Positions 34,963 to 43,376 of a DNA stretch of 64,000 bases are shown here, in pieces. The stretch's first letter is position 1. Each line of letters begins with the position of its first letter. The DNA comes from Rhodopseudomonas palustris. GTDB taxonomy: Bacteria > Pseudomonadota > Alphaproteobacteria > Rhizobiales > Xanthobacteraceae. The notes beneath the pieces were generated by a model, which did not search any database, was not told the origin of the DNA, and was given only the letters and a program-made list of their open reading frames with translations. The stretch lies in the NCBI RefSeq assembly GCF_034479375.1, contig NZ_CP140155.1, forward strand, positions 3,038,001 through 3,102,000, in the 5' to 3' direction. The position numbers were made by a program, and so were the translations under genes.

Positions 34963-35750
34963 GCGCGATCCTGAACGTCGCCGATGTCAGCAAGGCCTTC
35001 AGCGGCGTGCACGCCGTGCAGGGTACCTCGTTCGAGGTGGAAGCGGGCAGCATCACCGGCCTGATTGGCCCCAACGGCTCCGGCAAGAGCACGACCATCG
35101 ACTGCATCAGCGGCTTTCAGACCCTCGATGCCGGCCGCGTCCTGCTCGGCGAGCGCGACATCACCGGGCTGCGCCCGGCGGAGATCGCCAAGGCCGGCAT
35201 GATCCGCACCTTCCAGAACGTGCGCGTCTACGATTCCTACAGCCTGCTCGACAATCTGCTCGTCGCAGGAGAAGCCTTCCGCGATCTGAACTGGTTCGAT
35301 GCGCTGGCGCGGACGCCGCGCTATCGCCGGGTCCGCGACGCCGCCGAGGACCGCGCACGCGGACTGATCGAACTGGTCGGCCTGACCCGGCTCAGCGATG
35401 CGCCGGCCACGGTGCTGTCCTACGGCCAGAAGAAGCTGCTCGCCTTCGCGGCGGCGATGATGGCGAAGCCGCGCCTGATCGTGCTCGACGAGCCGGTCGC
35501 CGGCGTCAACCCGACGCGCGTCAACGAAGTCGCCGACATCCTGCGCAAGGCCAACGCCACGGGCATCTCCTTCCTGATCGTCGAGCACAATGTCGAGTTC
35601 ATCAACAGCCTCTGTCACAAGGTGATCGTGCTCGAACAGGGCCGCAAGCTGACGGAAGGCACGCCGGCGCAAATCCGCAACGATCCGCGCGTACTGGAGG
35701 CCTATCTCGGCATCGCGCGGCCGGCCGCGGCGGAGGCCGAGGCATCATGA
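34959..35750 (+). CDS. livG: Branched-chain amino acid-type ABC transporter ATPase LivG
   Basis: 263 residues. Walker A GPNGSGKST (about 38-46), signature LSYGQKKLLAFAAAMM, Walker B LIVLDEPVAGVNP, H-loop IVEHN, and the family-specific FQNVRVYDSYSLLDNLL Q-loop region. ATGA overlaps at both ends. Confidence 0.94.
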   Translation: MSAILNVADVSKAFSGVHAVQGTSFEVEAGSITGLIGPNGSGKSTTIDCISGFQTLDAGRVLLGERDITGLRPAEIAKAGMIRTFQNVRVYDSYSLLDNLLVAGEAFRDLNWFDALARTPRYRRVRDAAEDRARGLIELVGLTRLSDAPATVLSYGQKKLLAFAAAMMAKPRLIVLDEPVAGVNPTRVNEVADILRKANATGISFLIVEHNVEFINSLCHKVIVLEQGRKLTEGTPAQIRNDPRVLEAYLGIARPAAAEAEAS

Positions 35751-36487
35751 GCACCTACCCGAAACTGGAGATCATCGATCTCAGCGCCGGCTATGCGGAT
35801 GTGCCGATCGTGCGCGATTTCTCCACCCGCCTCGCGCCCGGCTCGATCACCACGCTGATCGGCGGCAACGGCGCCGGCAAATCGACGCTGCTGCGGGCGA
35901 TCTACGGCACCAATCGCTGGTTCGCCGGCCAGATCGTGCTCGATGGCGAGCCGATCCAACAGCTCGGCCCGGCGGAGCGGCTGAAGCGCGGCGTCGGCTT
36001 CGTGCCGCAGGGACGCTGCAATTTTCCGCAGATGACGGTCGCCGAAAATCTGAAGATGGGCTGCTACACGCTGCCCGGCCGGAAGCATCAGGCGGCGATC
36101 GCGCGCGTCACCGAGCAATTTCCGATGCTGAAACGAAAGTGGTCGGAGTTGGCCGGCAACCTTTCCGGCGGCGAGCAGCAGGTGCTGGAGACCGCGATGG
36201 TGCTGCTCACCGGTCCGCAATTGCTGCTGCTCGACGAGCCGTCGCTCGGCCTGTCGCCGAAGACCCAGGCCGAGGTCTTCGCCGTCGCCAAGGAGATCGC
36301 AGCCGCCGGCGTCACCGTGCTGGTGGTCGAGCAGAACGTCCATGGGGCGCTGCTGGTCTCCGACACGGCGATCGTGATGGAGCTCGGCCGCAAGTTTCTC
36401 GAAGGCCCTGCCCGCGAGGTGCGCGACGATCCGCGCATCCGGGAGGCCTATCTGGGTGGAAATATCAAGGAGACGATCGAGGAATGA
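35747..36487 (+). CDS. livF: Branched-chain amino acid-type ABC transporter ATPase LivF
   Basis: 246 residues. Walker A GGNGAGKSTL, GFVPQGRCNFPQMTVAENL Q-loop, signature LSGGEQQVLETAMVL, Walker B LLLLDEPSLGLSP, H-loop VVEQN. It overlaps hyuA by 4 nt, tying uptake to the HyuAB hydrolase. Confidence 0.94.
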   Translation: MSTYPKLEIIDLSAGYADVPIVRDFSTRLAPGSITTLIGGNGAGKSTLLRAIYGTNRWFAGQIVLDGEPIQQLGPAERLKRGVGFVPQGRCNFPQMTVAENLKMGCYTLPGRKHQAAIARVTEQFPMLKRKWSELAGNLSGGEQQVLETAMVLLTGPQLLLLDEPSLGLSPKTQAEVFAVAKEIAAAGVTVLVVEQNVHGALLVSDTAIVMELGRKFLEGPAREVRDDPRIREAYLGGNIKETIEE

Positions 36488-38556
36488 CGCCCACCCGCCT
36501 GGCCGTCGATATCGGCGGCACGTTTACGGATTTCGCGCTCGAAGTGGGCGACCAGCGCTACAGCCGCAAGGTGCTGACGACGCCGACCGCGCCCGAACAG
36601 GGCGTGCTCGCCGGCGTCGGCCTGATCATGCAGGATGCCGGCCTCGCGCCTTCCGATCTCGGCCTGATCATTCACGGCACCACGCTCGCCACCAACGCGA
36701 TCATCGAGCGCAAGGGCGCGAAGACGGCGCTGCTGGCGACGCGTGGCTTTCGCGATGCCATCGAGATGGCCTATGAGCATCGCTTCGAGCAGTACGACAT
36801 CTTCATGGACAAGCCGCCGCCGCTGGTGCCGCGCAACCTGCGCCTCGAAGTGCCGGAGCGCATCGACGCCAACGGCCGCGTCGTCGAACCGCTCGACGAG
36901 GCTGCCCTCGCCGGTCTCGTGCCAATTTTGCGCGCCGAAGGCGTGACCAGCGTCGCGCTCGGCTATCTGCACTCCTACGCCAATCCGGCCCACGAGATCC
37001 GCAGCCGCGACATCCTCACCGCGCTGGCGCCCGACCTCGCCATCACGATGTCGAGCGAGGTCTGCCCGGAGATGCGCGAATACGAGCGCTGGTCCACGGC
37101 CTGCGCCAACGCCTATGTGCAGCCGGTCATGGACCGCTATCTGAAGCTGCTCGAGGAGGCGTTGCGCGCCCGCGGCTTCCGCTGTCCGATCTATCTCATT
37201 ACGTCCGCCGGCGGCCTGACCACCGTCGAGATCGCGCGGCGCTTCCCGATCCGCCTCGTCGAATCCGGCCCGGCCGGCGGCGCCATTCTGGCCGCACATA
37301 TCGCCAACGAACGCCGGCACGATCATATCGTGTCATTCGACATGGGCGGCACCACCGCGAAGATCTGCCTGATCGATCATGGCGAGCCGCATTTCGAACG
37401 CTCTTTCGAAGTCGCGCGGCAATATCGCTTCCTGAAGGGCAGCGGCATTCCGATCCGTATCCCGGTGATCGAGATGGTCGAGATCGGCGCCGGCGGTGGC
37501 TCGATCGCATCGGTCGATGCCATGCAACGCGTCCAGGTCGGCCCGGCGAGCGCCGGATCCGAGCCGGGCCCGGCCTGCTACGGCCGCGGCGGCGCGAACG
37601 GCACGGTGACCGACGCCAATCTGCTGCTCGGGCGTCTGCAGGCCGATCGCTTCGCCGGCGGCAAAATGCAGCTCGATACCAACGCATCGGCCGCCGCCCT
37701 GCAGGCCTCGGTCGGTCGCGCGTTGTCGCTCGATGCCGCGACGGCGGCGCTCGGTGTCATCGAGGTGGTCGAGGAGAACATGGCCAATGCGGCGCGCGTC
37801 CATGCGGTCGAGCGTGGCCGCGAACTCGCCAATCGCGTCATGATCGCGTTCGGCGGTGCCGCGCCGATTCATGCCGCACGCCTCGCCGAGAAGCTCGACA
37901 TTGCGACGGTGATCGTCCCGGCCGGCGCCGGCGTCGGCTCCGCCTTCGGCTTCCTGCTGGCGCCGATCGCCTATGAGGTCGTGCGCACGCGCCATGTGCG
38001 GCTCGATGACGGCTTCGATCCGGCGCCGCTCAACGCACTGCGCAGCGAGATGCGCAAGGAGGCCGAAGACGTCGTGCGCCTCGGCGCGCCGACCGCCGAG
38101 CTCGTGGAAGGCTGGAGCGCCAGCATGCGCTATCGCGGCCAGGGCCACGAACTCACCGTCACCATCCCGGCGAGCGATTTCACGGCCTCCTCGGTTGCCG
38201 AGCTGGAGCGGCTGTTCCTCGCCGATTACGAACAGCAATTCGGCCGCCGGATTCCCGACCTCGACGTCGAGATTCTCGGCTGGTCGCTGCGGCTCGCCAC
38301 CGTCAGTCCGCCGATCCTCCCCTGCCCGCCAATGCCGTCCGGCACGGCCGCCGAGCCGGCGGCGCATGTCGATGTGGTGGCGCCGCAGACCGGCAAGACG
38401 GAATCCATCGCGCTCCACAATCGCCGCGACCTCGTGCCGGGCGCGATCGTCGCGGGCCCCGCGCTGATCGTCGAGGACGAAACCACGACGATGGTGACCC
38501 ACCGCTACACCGCCCGCATCGACGCGCTCGGCAGCATCGTCATGACGAGGACCTGA
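36484..38556 (+). CDS. hyuA: Hydantoinase/oxoprolinase family subunit A (HyuA)
   Basis: 690 residues from the ATG at 36484 (ATGA overlap). Actin-like ATPase subunit of the ATP-dependent hydantoinase/5-oxoprolinase/acetone-carboxylase family. N-terminal phosphate loop AVDIGGTFTDFALE, then HGTTLATNAIIERKGAKTAL and FDMGGTTAKICLIDHGEP, with GGGSIASVDAMQRVQVGP following. Partner HyuB is 2 nt downstream. ATP-driven ring opening of a cyclic amide is the expected chemistry. Confidence 0.93.
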   Translation: MTPTRLAVDIGGTFTDFALEVGDQRYSRKVLTTPTAPEQGVLAGVGLIMQDAGLAPSDLGLIIHGTTLATNAIIERKGAKTALLATRGFRDAIEMAYEHRFEQYDIFMDKPPPLVPRNLRLEVPERIDANGRVVEPLDEAALAGLVPILRAEGVTSVALGYLHSYANPAHEIRSRDILTALAPDLAITMSSEVCPEMREYERWSTACANAYVQPVMDRYLKLLEEALRARGFRCPIYLITSAGGLTTVEIARRFPIRLVESGPAGGAILAAHIANERRHDHIVSFDMGGTTAKICLIDHGEPHFERSFEVARQYRFLKGSGIPIRIPVIEMVEIGAGGGSIASVDAMQRVQVGPASAGSEPGPACYGRGGANGTVTDANLLLGRLQADRFAGGKMQLDTNASAAALQASVGRALSLDAATAALGVIEVVEENMANAARVHAVERGRELANRVMIAFGGAAPIHAARLAEKLDIATVIVPAGAGVGSAFGFLLAPIAYEVVRTRHVRLDDGFDPAPLNALRSEMRKEAEDVVRLGAPTAELVEGWSASMRYRGQGHELTVTIPASDFTASSVAELERLFLADYEQQFGRRIPDLDVEILGWSLRLATVSPPILPCPPMPSGTAAEPAAHVDVVAPQTGKTESIALHNRRDLVPGAIVAGPALIVEDETTTMVTHRYTARIDALGSIVMTRT

Positions 38557-38558
38557 TC

Positions 38559-40304
38559 ATGGACGTCCACGCCCCTCACGCCGATCCGATGAACGTGATC
38601 CATCAGCAGATCATGTGGGATCGCCTGATCTCCGTGGTCGAAGAACAGGCCCAGACCCTGATCCGGATCGGCTTCAGCACCTCGACCCGCGAAGCCGGCG
38701 ACGTCTCGGCCGGCGTGTTCAACACCGCCGGTCACATGCTCGCGCAGGCCGTCACCGGCACGCCCGGCCACGTCAATTCGATGGCGCGCGCGGTGGTGCA
38801 TTTCCTCGACAAGTTTCCGGCGACGACGATGCGGCCCGGCGATATCTTCATCACCAACGATCCGTGGAAGGGCACCGGCCATCTCCACGACTTCACGGTG
38901 GTGACGCCCGTCTTCCGCGCCGACCGGCTGGTCGCGCTGTTCGCCAGCACCTGCCACGTCATCGACATCGGCGGACGCGGCATGGGCCCGGACGCCCGCC
39001 AAGTGTTCGAGGAAGGCGTCTTCATCCCGATCATGCGCTTCGCCAGCGCCGCCGGCACCAACGAGACGCTGCTCGAGATCATCAAGGGCAATGTCCGCGA
39101 GCCCGTGCAGGTCGTCGGCGACCTCTATTCGCTGGCCGGCTGCAACGATGTCGGCGGCCGGCAGCTCCTGAAGATGATGGACGAATTCAGCATCGAGACG
39201 CTCGACCGTCTCGGCGATCACATTCTGGAGCGGTCGCGCGTCGCCACGCTGGAGGCGATCCGCGCGCTGCCGAAAGGCACGTTCCGCAACAGCATGCGGG
39301 TCGACGGCTACGACAGACCGCTCGATCTGGTCGCGACGATGACGATCTCCGACGACGGCATCGATGTCGACTTCGCCGGCACCTCGCCGCCCTCGTCCTT
39401 CGGCATCAACGTGCCGTTCTGCTACACTGAGGCCTATGCGAGCTTCGGCGTGAAATGCATCATCGCACCGAAGATCCCGAACAACGAAGGCTCGCTGGCG
39501 CTGCTGCGGATGCGCGCGCCGACGGATTGCATCCTCAACGCGCAGCCGCCGCTTCCCGTCGCCACGCGCCATATCGTCGGTCAGATGCTGCCCGATCTGG
39601 TGATCGGCTGCCTCGGCCAGGCGCTTCACGGCAACGTCCCGGCGGAAGGCACCTCGTGTCTTTGGAACCTGTTCGCCTTCGGCGGCTCCAGCCAGATCGA
39701 CGCCGACTCCACCGAGATGATGCGGGCCCGCGTGTTCAACGTGATGTCGTTCCATTCCGGCGGCACCGGCGCGCGGCCGGGCAAGGACGGCCTGTCGGCC
39801 ACCGCCTTCCCGAGCGGTGTGCGCAACGTGCCGGTGGAGGTCACCGAGGCGATGTCGCCGCTGCTGGTCAAGCGCAAGGAATATCGCACCGACTCCGGCG
39901 GCCCCGGCCAATTCCGCGGCGGCCTCGGCCAGGTGATGGAAGTCGTCAGCCTCGACGACACCGCCTTCGCGATCTCCGCCAACTACGACCGCGTCGATTT
40001 CCCCGCCCGCGGCCGCGATGGCGGCGCCGACGGCAAGGCCGGCAAGATCTCGCTCGGCTCCGGCAGGCTGCTGAAGAGCAAGGGCCAGCAGACCATTCCG
40101 CGCGGCGAAGCCGTGCTGATCGAAATGCCGGGCGGCGGCGGCCTCGGCGATCCCTTCACCCGGGATGCCGCAGCGGTCGCCGCGGACGTGCACCTCGGCA
40201 TGGTGTCGCGCGAGGCCGCCGAGACGGCCTACGGCGTCGTGCTGCGCGGCGACCACTCCGTCGACGAAACCGCGACCGCCGCACGCCGCGGCCATCGCGC
40301 CTGA
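38559..40304 (+). CDS. hyuB: Hydantoinase/oxoprolinase family subunit B (HyuB)
   Basis: 581 residues. N-terminal Q(I/L)MWDRLISVVEEQAQTL region, then SAGVFNTAGHMLAQAVTGTPGH (split), DIFITNDPWKGTGHLHDFTVV with conserved metal His residues, and C-terminal RTDSGGPGQFRGGLGQ and PGGGGLGDPFTRD. Catalytic partner of HyuA. Pairing with a Liv-type importer suggests that the imported compound is a hydantoin-, oxoproline- or other lactam/imide-like molecule. Confidence 0.93.
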   Translation: MDVHAPHADPMNVIHQQIMWDRLISVVEEQAQTLIRIGFSTSTREAGDVSAGVFNTAGHMLAQAVTGTPGHVNSMARAVVHFLDKFPATTMRPGDIFITNDPWKGTGHLHDFTVVTPVFRADRLVALFASTCHVIDIGGRGMGPDARQVFEEGVFIPIMRFASAAGTNETLLEIIKGNVREPVQVVGDLYSLAGCNDVGGRQLLKMMDEFSIETLDRLGDHILERSRVATLEAIRALPKGTFRNSMRVDGYDRPLDLVATMTISDDGIDVDFAGTSPPSSFGINVPFCYTEAYASFGVKCIIAPKIPNNEGSLALLRMRAPTDCILNAQPPLPVATRHIVGQMLPDLVIGCLGQALHGNVPAEGTSCLWNLFAFGGSSQIDADSTEMMRARVFNVMSFHSGGTGARPGKDGLSATAFPSGVRNVPVEVTEAMSPLLVKRKEYRTDSGGPGQFRGGLGQVMEVVSLDDTAFAISANYDRVDFPARGRDGGADGKAGKISLGSGRLLKSKGQQTIPRGEAVLIEMPGGGGLGDPFTRDAAAVAADVHLGMVSREAAETAYGVVLRGDHSVDETATAARRGHRA

Positions 40305-40345
40305 TCCGATCCACACCGATTCCACATTCGCCGAGGAAACCGAAG

Positions 40346-41359
40346 ATGAGCCTGATCCTGAGCGCCGGCCTGCCCACTGGAATGGAAGGCCTCACCTATC
40401 CGATCCCCTTCTCCACCCCGGAGACACTGATCAAGATCGCCCAGCACGCCGAGAAGCTCGGCTATCACTCGGTCTGGGGCAACGACCACATGACCACGCA
40501 GCATTATGTGCGCGAGGAATTCCCGGTGCCGCCGCGGTTCTGGGAGCCGCTGATGACCTACGCGTTCATCGCCGCGAACACCACGACGCTGCGCTTCGGC
40601 ACCGGCATCCTCGTGCTGCCGATGCGCCGCGACATCGTGGTCGTCGCCAAGCAGATCGCGACGCTCGATCACTTCAGCGGCGGCCGGCTCGAAATCGGCG
40701 TCGGCGTCGGCGCCTACAAGGAGGAGTTCGACGCACTCCGTCCCGAAGGCGGCGCCCATCGCGGCGACATGGTCGAGGAGGGCGTCAAGGCGCTGCAACT
40801 GCTGTTCAAGGACCGCGTCGCCTCGTTCGAGGGCAAATACTACAACTACAAGGACGTCGAATTCTTCCCGAAGCCGAAGCAGGCGCGGCTGCCGATCTAT
40901 TTCGGCGGCAACAACGAGAACCACATCCGCCGCGTCGCGGAGACCGCGGACGGCTGGATCCCGGCCGGCATGCCCGCCGCCAAGCTCAAGAGCATGGCCG
41001 CGCGCATGATGGAGATGGTGGTGGCGAACGGTCGCGATCCCGCGCAGATTTCCGTCGCGCCGCAATTCATCGTCCACGGCGCCAGGAATCAGGAAACCGC
41101 CGTCGCCCGCTACAAGCAGAGCCAGATGCACAAGCACCTCCTGTCGCTGTCGAAATCGACGCTCAAGGAGGAAGCCGGGCTGGCGATGGAGGACATCAAC
41201 CTGATCGGCACGCCGGACGTGATCCTGGAGAAGATCGCGAAGCTGAAGGACGCCGGCGTCACCCATCTGCTCGGCATGTATTTCGCGGCGAACGACGTCC
41301 AGGAACTGCTGGACCAGATGCAGTTCTTCGCCGAAGAGGTGATGCCGCGGATCGAGTGA
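40346..41359 (+). CDS. LLM-class F420-dependent oxidoreductase, type A (copy 2)
   Basis: 337 residues from the ATG at 40346, with GAGGAAA upstream. It parallels the gene at 17999 block for block: GLTYPIPF, KLGYHSVWGNDHMTTQHYVR, FGTGILVLPMRRDIVVVAKQ, GGRLEIGVGVGAYKEEFD, LPIYFGGNNENHIRRVAE. F420- (or FMN-) dependent hydride transfer. It lies 41 nt after hyuB, so oxidation/reduction probably precedes or follows HyuAB hydrolysis. Confidence 0.9.
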   Translation: MSLILSAGLPTGMEGLTYPIPFSTPETLIKIAQHAEKLGYHSVWGNDHMTTQHYVREEFPVPPRFWEPLMTYAFIAANTTTLRFGTGILVLPMRRDIVVVAKQIATLDHFSGGRLEIGVGVGAYKEEFDALRPEGGAHRGDMVEEGVKALQLLFKDRVASFEGKYYNYKDVEFFPKPKQARLPIYFGGNNENHIRRVAETADGWIPAGMPAAKLKSMAARMMEMVVANGRDPAQISVAPQFIVHGARNQETAVARYKQSQMHKHLLSLSKSTLKEEAGLAMEDINLIGTPDVILEKIAKLKDAGVTHLLGMYFAANDVQELLDQMQFFAEEVMPRIE

Positions 41360-41393
41360 CACCGCGCATCGCGCATTTCCGGAAAGGCGCCCC

Positions 41394-42359
41394 ATGACCA
41401 GCACGCTCGGCCTCTCTTTCGACGGCGGCGAGACCACCGAGGCATTTCGCGCGATGATCGAACTGGGCGATCGCGGTGGCGCCTCGACGGCCTGGCTCGC
41501 CTCGCATTTGTTCCAGCGCGAACCGATCTCCTCGGCCGCGATCGCGCTCGGCGCCACCAGCCGGATCAGCATCGCCCTGATGGCGATGAGCCCGTATTCG
41601 GTCCATCCGCTCTACGCCACCATGGCCGCGGCGACGCTGGACGAGTACTTCCCCGGCCGCGTCAAACTGTGCTTCGGCGTCGGCGCGCCGCGCGATCTCG
41701 AAGCCGCGGGACTCGTCGCCGAGCATCCGCTCGGCACGCTGCGCGAGGCGATCGCGCTGGCGCGGGCGCTGCTCGGCGGCGAAACGGTCGATTTCAACGG
41801 CGAGCGCTTCAAGGTCTCGGGTCGACGGCTGTCGACCGGCGCGCGCGACGTCCCGATCTATCTGGCCGCCTCGGGCCCGCAAATGCTCGAACTCGCCGGC
41901 GCCGCCGCCGATGGCGTGCTGATCAGCGCGGCGACCTCGCCGGCTTTCATCCGCTGGACGCTCGATCTCGTCCGCAAGGGCGAAGAGAAAGCCGGCCGGG
42001 TCATCAAGAAGACGGCGCTCGTCTATGTTTCGGCCGATGCCGACGAGACCACCGCCCGCGACCGCCTGCGTCGCACCCTCGGTTTCATCCTGCGCGGCCA
42101 GCACCATGCCCGCAATCTCGAACTCGCGGGCACGACGCTCGACCAGGCCGCGCTGGCCGCGGCGTACGCGCGCGAAGACTGGGACGCGGTGAACGCGCTG
42201 GTGACGGACGATGTGGTGATGCGCCACAGCGCCAGCGGCACACCGGAGCAGGTCCGTGCGGCGTTCGCGGCGTATGAGGATGTCGGCGTCGACGAGATCG
42301 TGGCGTCCGGCATGGGCACCCCCGCCGACCTGCGGCAACTCCTCGATGCGCTCAAATAG
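41394..42359 (+). CDS. LLM-class F420-dependent oxidoreductase, type B (copy 2)
   Basis: 321 residues. Paralogue of the gene at 19015: GGASTAWLASHLF, ISIALMAMSPYSVHPLYATM, FPGRVKLCFGVGAP, PIYLAASGPQMLELAGAAAD, SASGTPEQVRAAF. Last gene of the liv-hyu operon, converging with iclR copy 2 across 5 nt. The second A+B pair in the window. Confidence 0.89.
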   Translation: MTSTLGLSFDGGETTEAFRAMIELGDRGGASTAWLASHLFQREPISSAAIALGATSRISIALMAMSPYSVHPLYATMAAATLDEYFPGRVKLCFGVGAPRDLEAAGLVAEHPLGTLREAIALARALLGGETVDFNGERFKVSGRRLSTGARDVPIYLAASGPQMLELAGAAADGVLISAATSPAFIRWTLDLVRKGEEKAGRVIKKTALVYVSADADETTARDRLRRTLGFILRGQHHARNLELAGTTLDQAALAAAYAREDWDAVNALVTDDVVMRHSASGTPEQVRAAFAAYEDVGVDEIVASGMGTPADLRQLLDALK

Positions 42360-42364
42360 CCGCG

Positions 42365-43156
42365 TCAGCGCCCGCGACCGCCGGACGGCGCCGACGGCGC
42401 CCCCATCTTGCGCGAGACGCTGTCGGCCGCCGACTTCACCAGCGCGTTGACGTGTTCGATCTCGCGCTTGGTCATCCCCTGTCGCGGCACCGCTCCGCTG
42501 AGCGAGGCGATCACCTCGCCCGAAGCGTCCCGCACGGCGGCGCCGACCGAATAGACGTTGACCAGGTTCTCCTCGTCGGAAATCGCGATCCCGGTCTCGC
42601 GGATCTCGCGCAACTCACCGAGCAGCGCGCGGAACGTCACCTTGGTCTTCTTCGTCAGCCGCTTGTAGGGCTCCTTGCCGAGCACCTCGGCGGCCACCTT
42701 GTCGGGCAGCGCAGCGAGCATCACCTTGCCGAAGGCGGTGGAGTGAATCGCGGCGAGCGAGCCGGGCTGATTGTTGATCGCGATCGGGCCGTTGCTCTTG
42801 ACGACCTTGAGATAGACCATCGCGCCGCCACGTAGCACGCCGAGAAAGCTGCTGATCTGGTGCTGTTCGGCGAGCGCCACCAGTTCGGGCGTGCTGGCGC
42901 GGTCGAGATCGTTCTGCGACAGGAACGACGATCCGATCCGGAACGCGCGATAGCCGATGCGGTACTTCTGGGTGTCCGGCGCCTGCTCCGCGAGGCCCGT
43001 CGAGGCCAGCGTGCTCACCAGCCGATGCACGATGGTCGGCGACAGCTCCATGCGCCGGGCGATCTCACGCACGCCGAGCGAACCGTTGTCGGACAGCAGT
43101 TGCAGAATATCGACCGCGCGTGCAACCGACTGACTTTCAGCACCCATCCCGACCAT
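42365..43156 (-). CDS. IclR-family transcriptional regulator (copy 2)
   Basis: 263 residues from the ATG at 43156, chosen because it matches the length of copy 1 (MVGMGAESQSVARAVDILQLL against MVSVGKTATGSQTVARAL). ATGs at 43147, 43180 and 43219 are alternatives. Winged helix about 10-70 (GVREIARRMELSPTIVHRLV), effector domain about 85-255 with IHSTAFGKVMLAALPD and ASLSGAVPRQGM. It lies between the liv-hyu operon and the aldolase unit. A motif copy (site E) overlaps its start, suggesting autoregulation. Confidence 0.9.
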   Translation of the reverse strand: MVGMGAESQSVARAVDILQLLSDNGSLGVREIARRMELSPTIVHRLVSTLASTGLAEQAPDTQKYRIGYRAFRIGSSFLSQNDLDRASTPELVALAEQHQISSFLGVLRGGAMVYLKVVKSNGPIAINNQPGSLAAIHSTAFGKVMLAALPDKVAAEVLGKEPYKRLTKKTKVTFRALLGELREIRETGIAISDEENLVNVYSVGAAVRDASGEVIASLSGAVPRQGMTKREIEHVNALVKSAADSVSRKMGAPSAPSGGRGR

Positions 43157-43179
43157 TCCGATAAACGTAACAGCGTTCA
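43155..43179 (-). promoter_or_regulatory. 25-bp IclR-type motif, site E (iclR copy 2), weak
   Basis: Read on the minus strand: TGAACGCTGTTA, 8 nt (CGTTTATC), GGAAT. Matches site A at 15 of 25 positions with the same spacing. It directly abuts the preferred iclR start, so it would be coding if the ATG at 43180 or 43219 is used. Confidence 0.4.
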
Positions 43180-43329
43180 TGTATAGCGACGGGGCAGCTG
43201 GATTCCAAGCCGAAAGCACTGCGTCTGCTCACCGCTTGTCGGCTCGTCCCGCAATCTGTGCAGCGTTCGCTGGTTTCATGGGCAGTGCGTCGCTTGACAG
43301 GTCGCCGCCCGTCTTCTCTAATCAAGTTC

Positions 43330-43354
43330 GGAACGACGTTCTTTTAATCGGAAC
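43330..43354 (+). promoter_or_regulatory. 25-bp IclR-type motif, site B (aldolase-livK unit)
   Basis: GGAACGACGTTC, 8 nt (TTTTAATC), GGAAC, ending 22 nt before the ATG at 43377. Almost identical in half-sites and spacing to site A, 14 kb away. Confidence 0.7.
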
Positions 43355-43376
43355 ACGTGATGCGGTATCGGCCGTG

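Noticed and set aside
38505..40325. Minus-strand open frame of about 600 codons over hyuB
   Set aside because: Shadow of hyuB; low-complexity composition and no recognisable domain.
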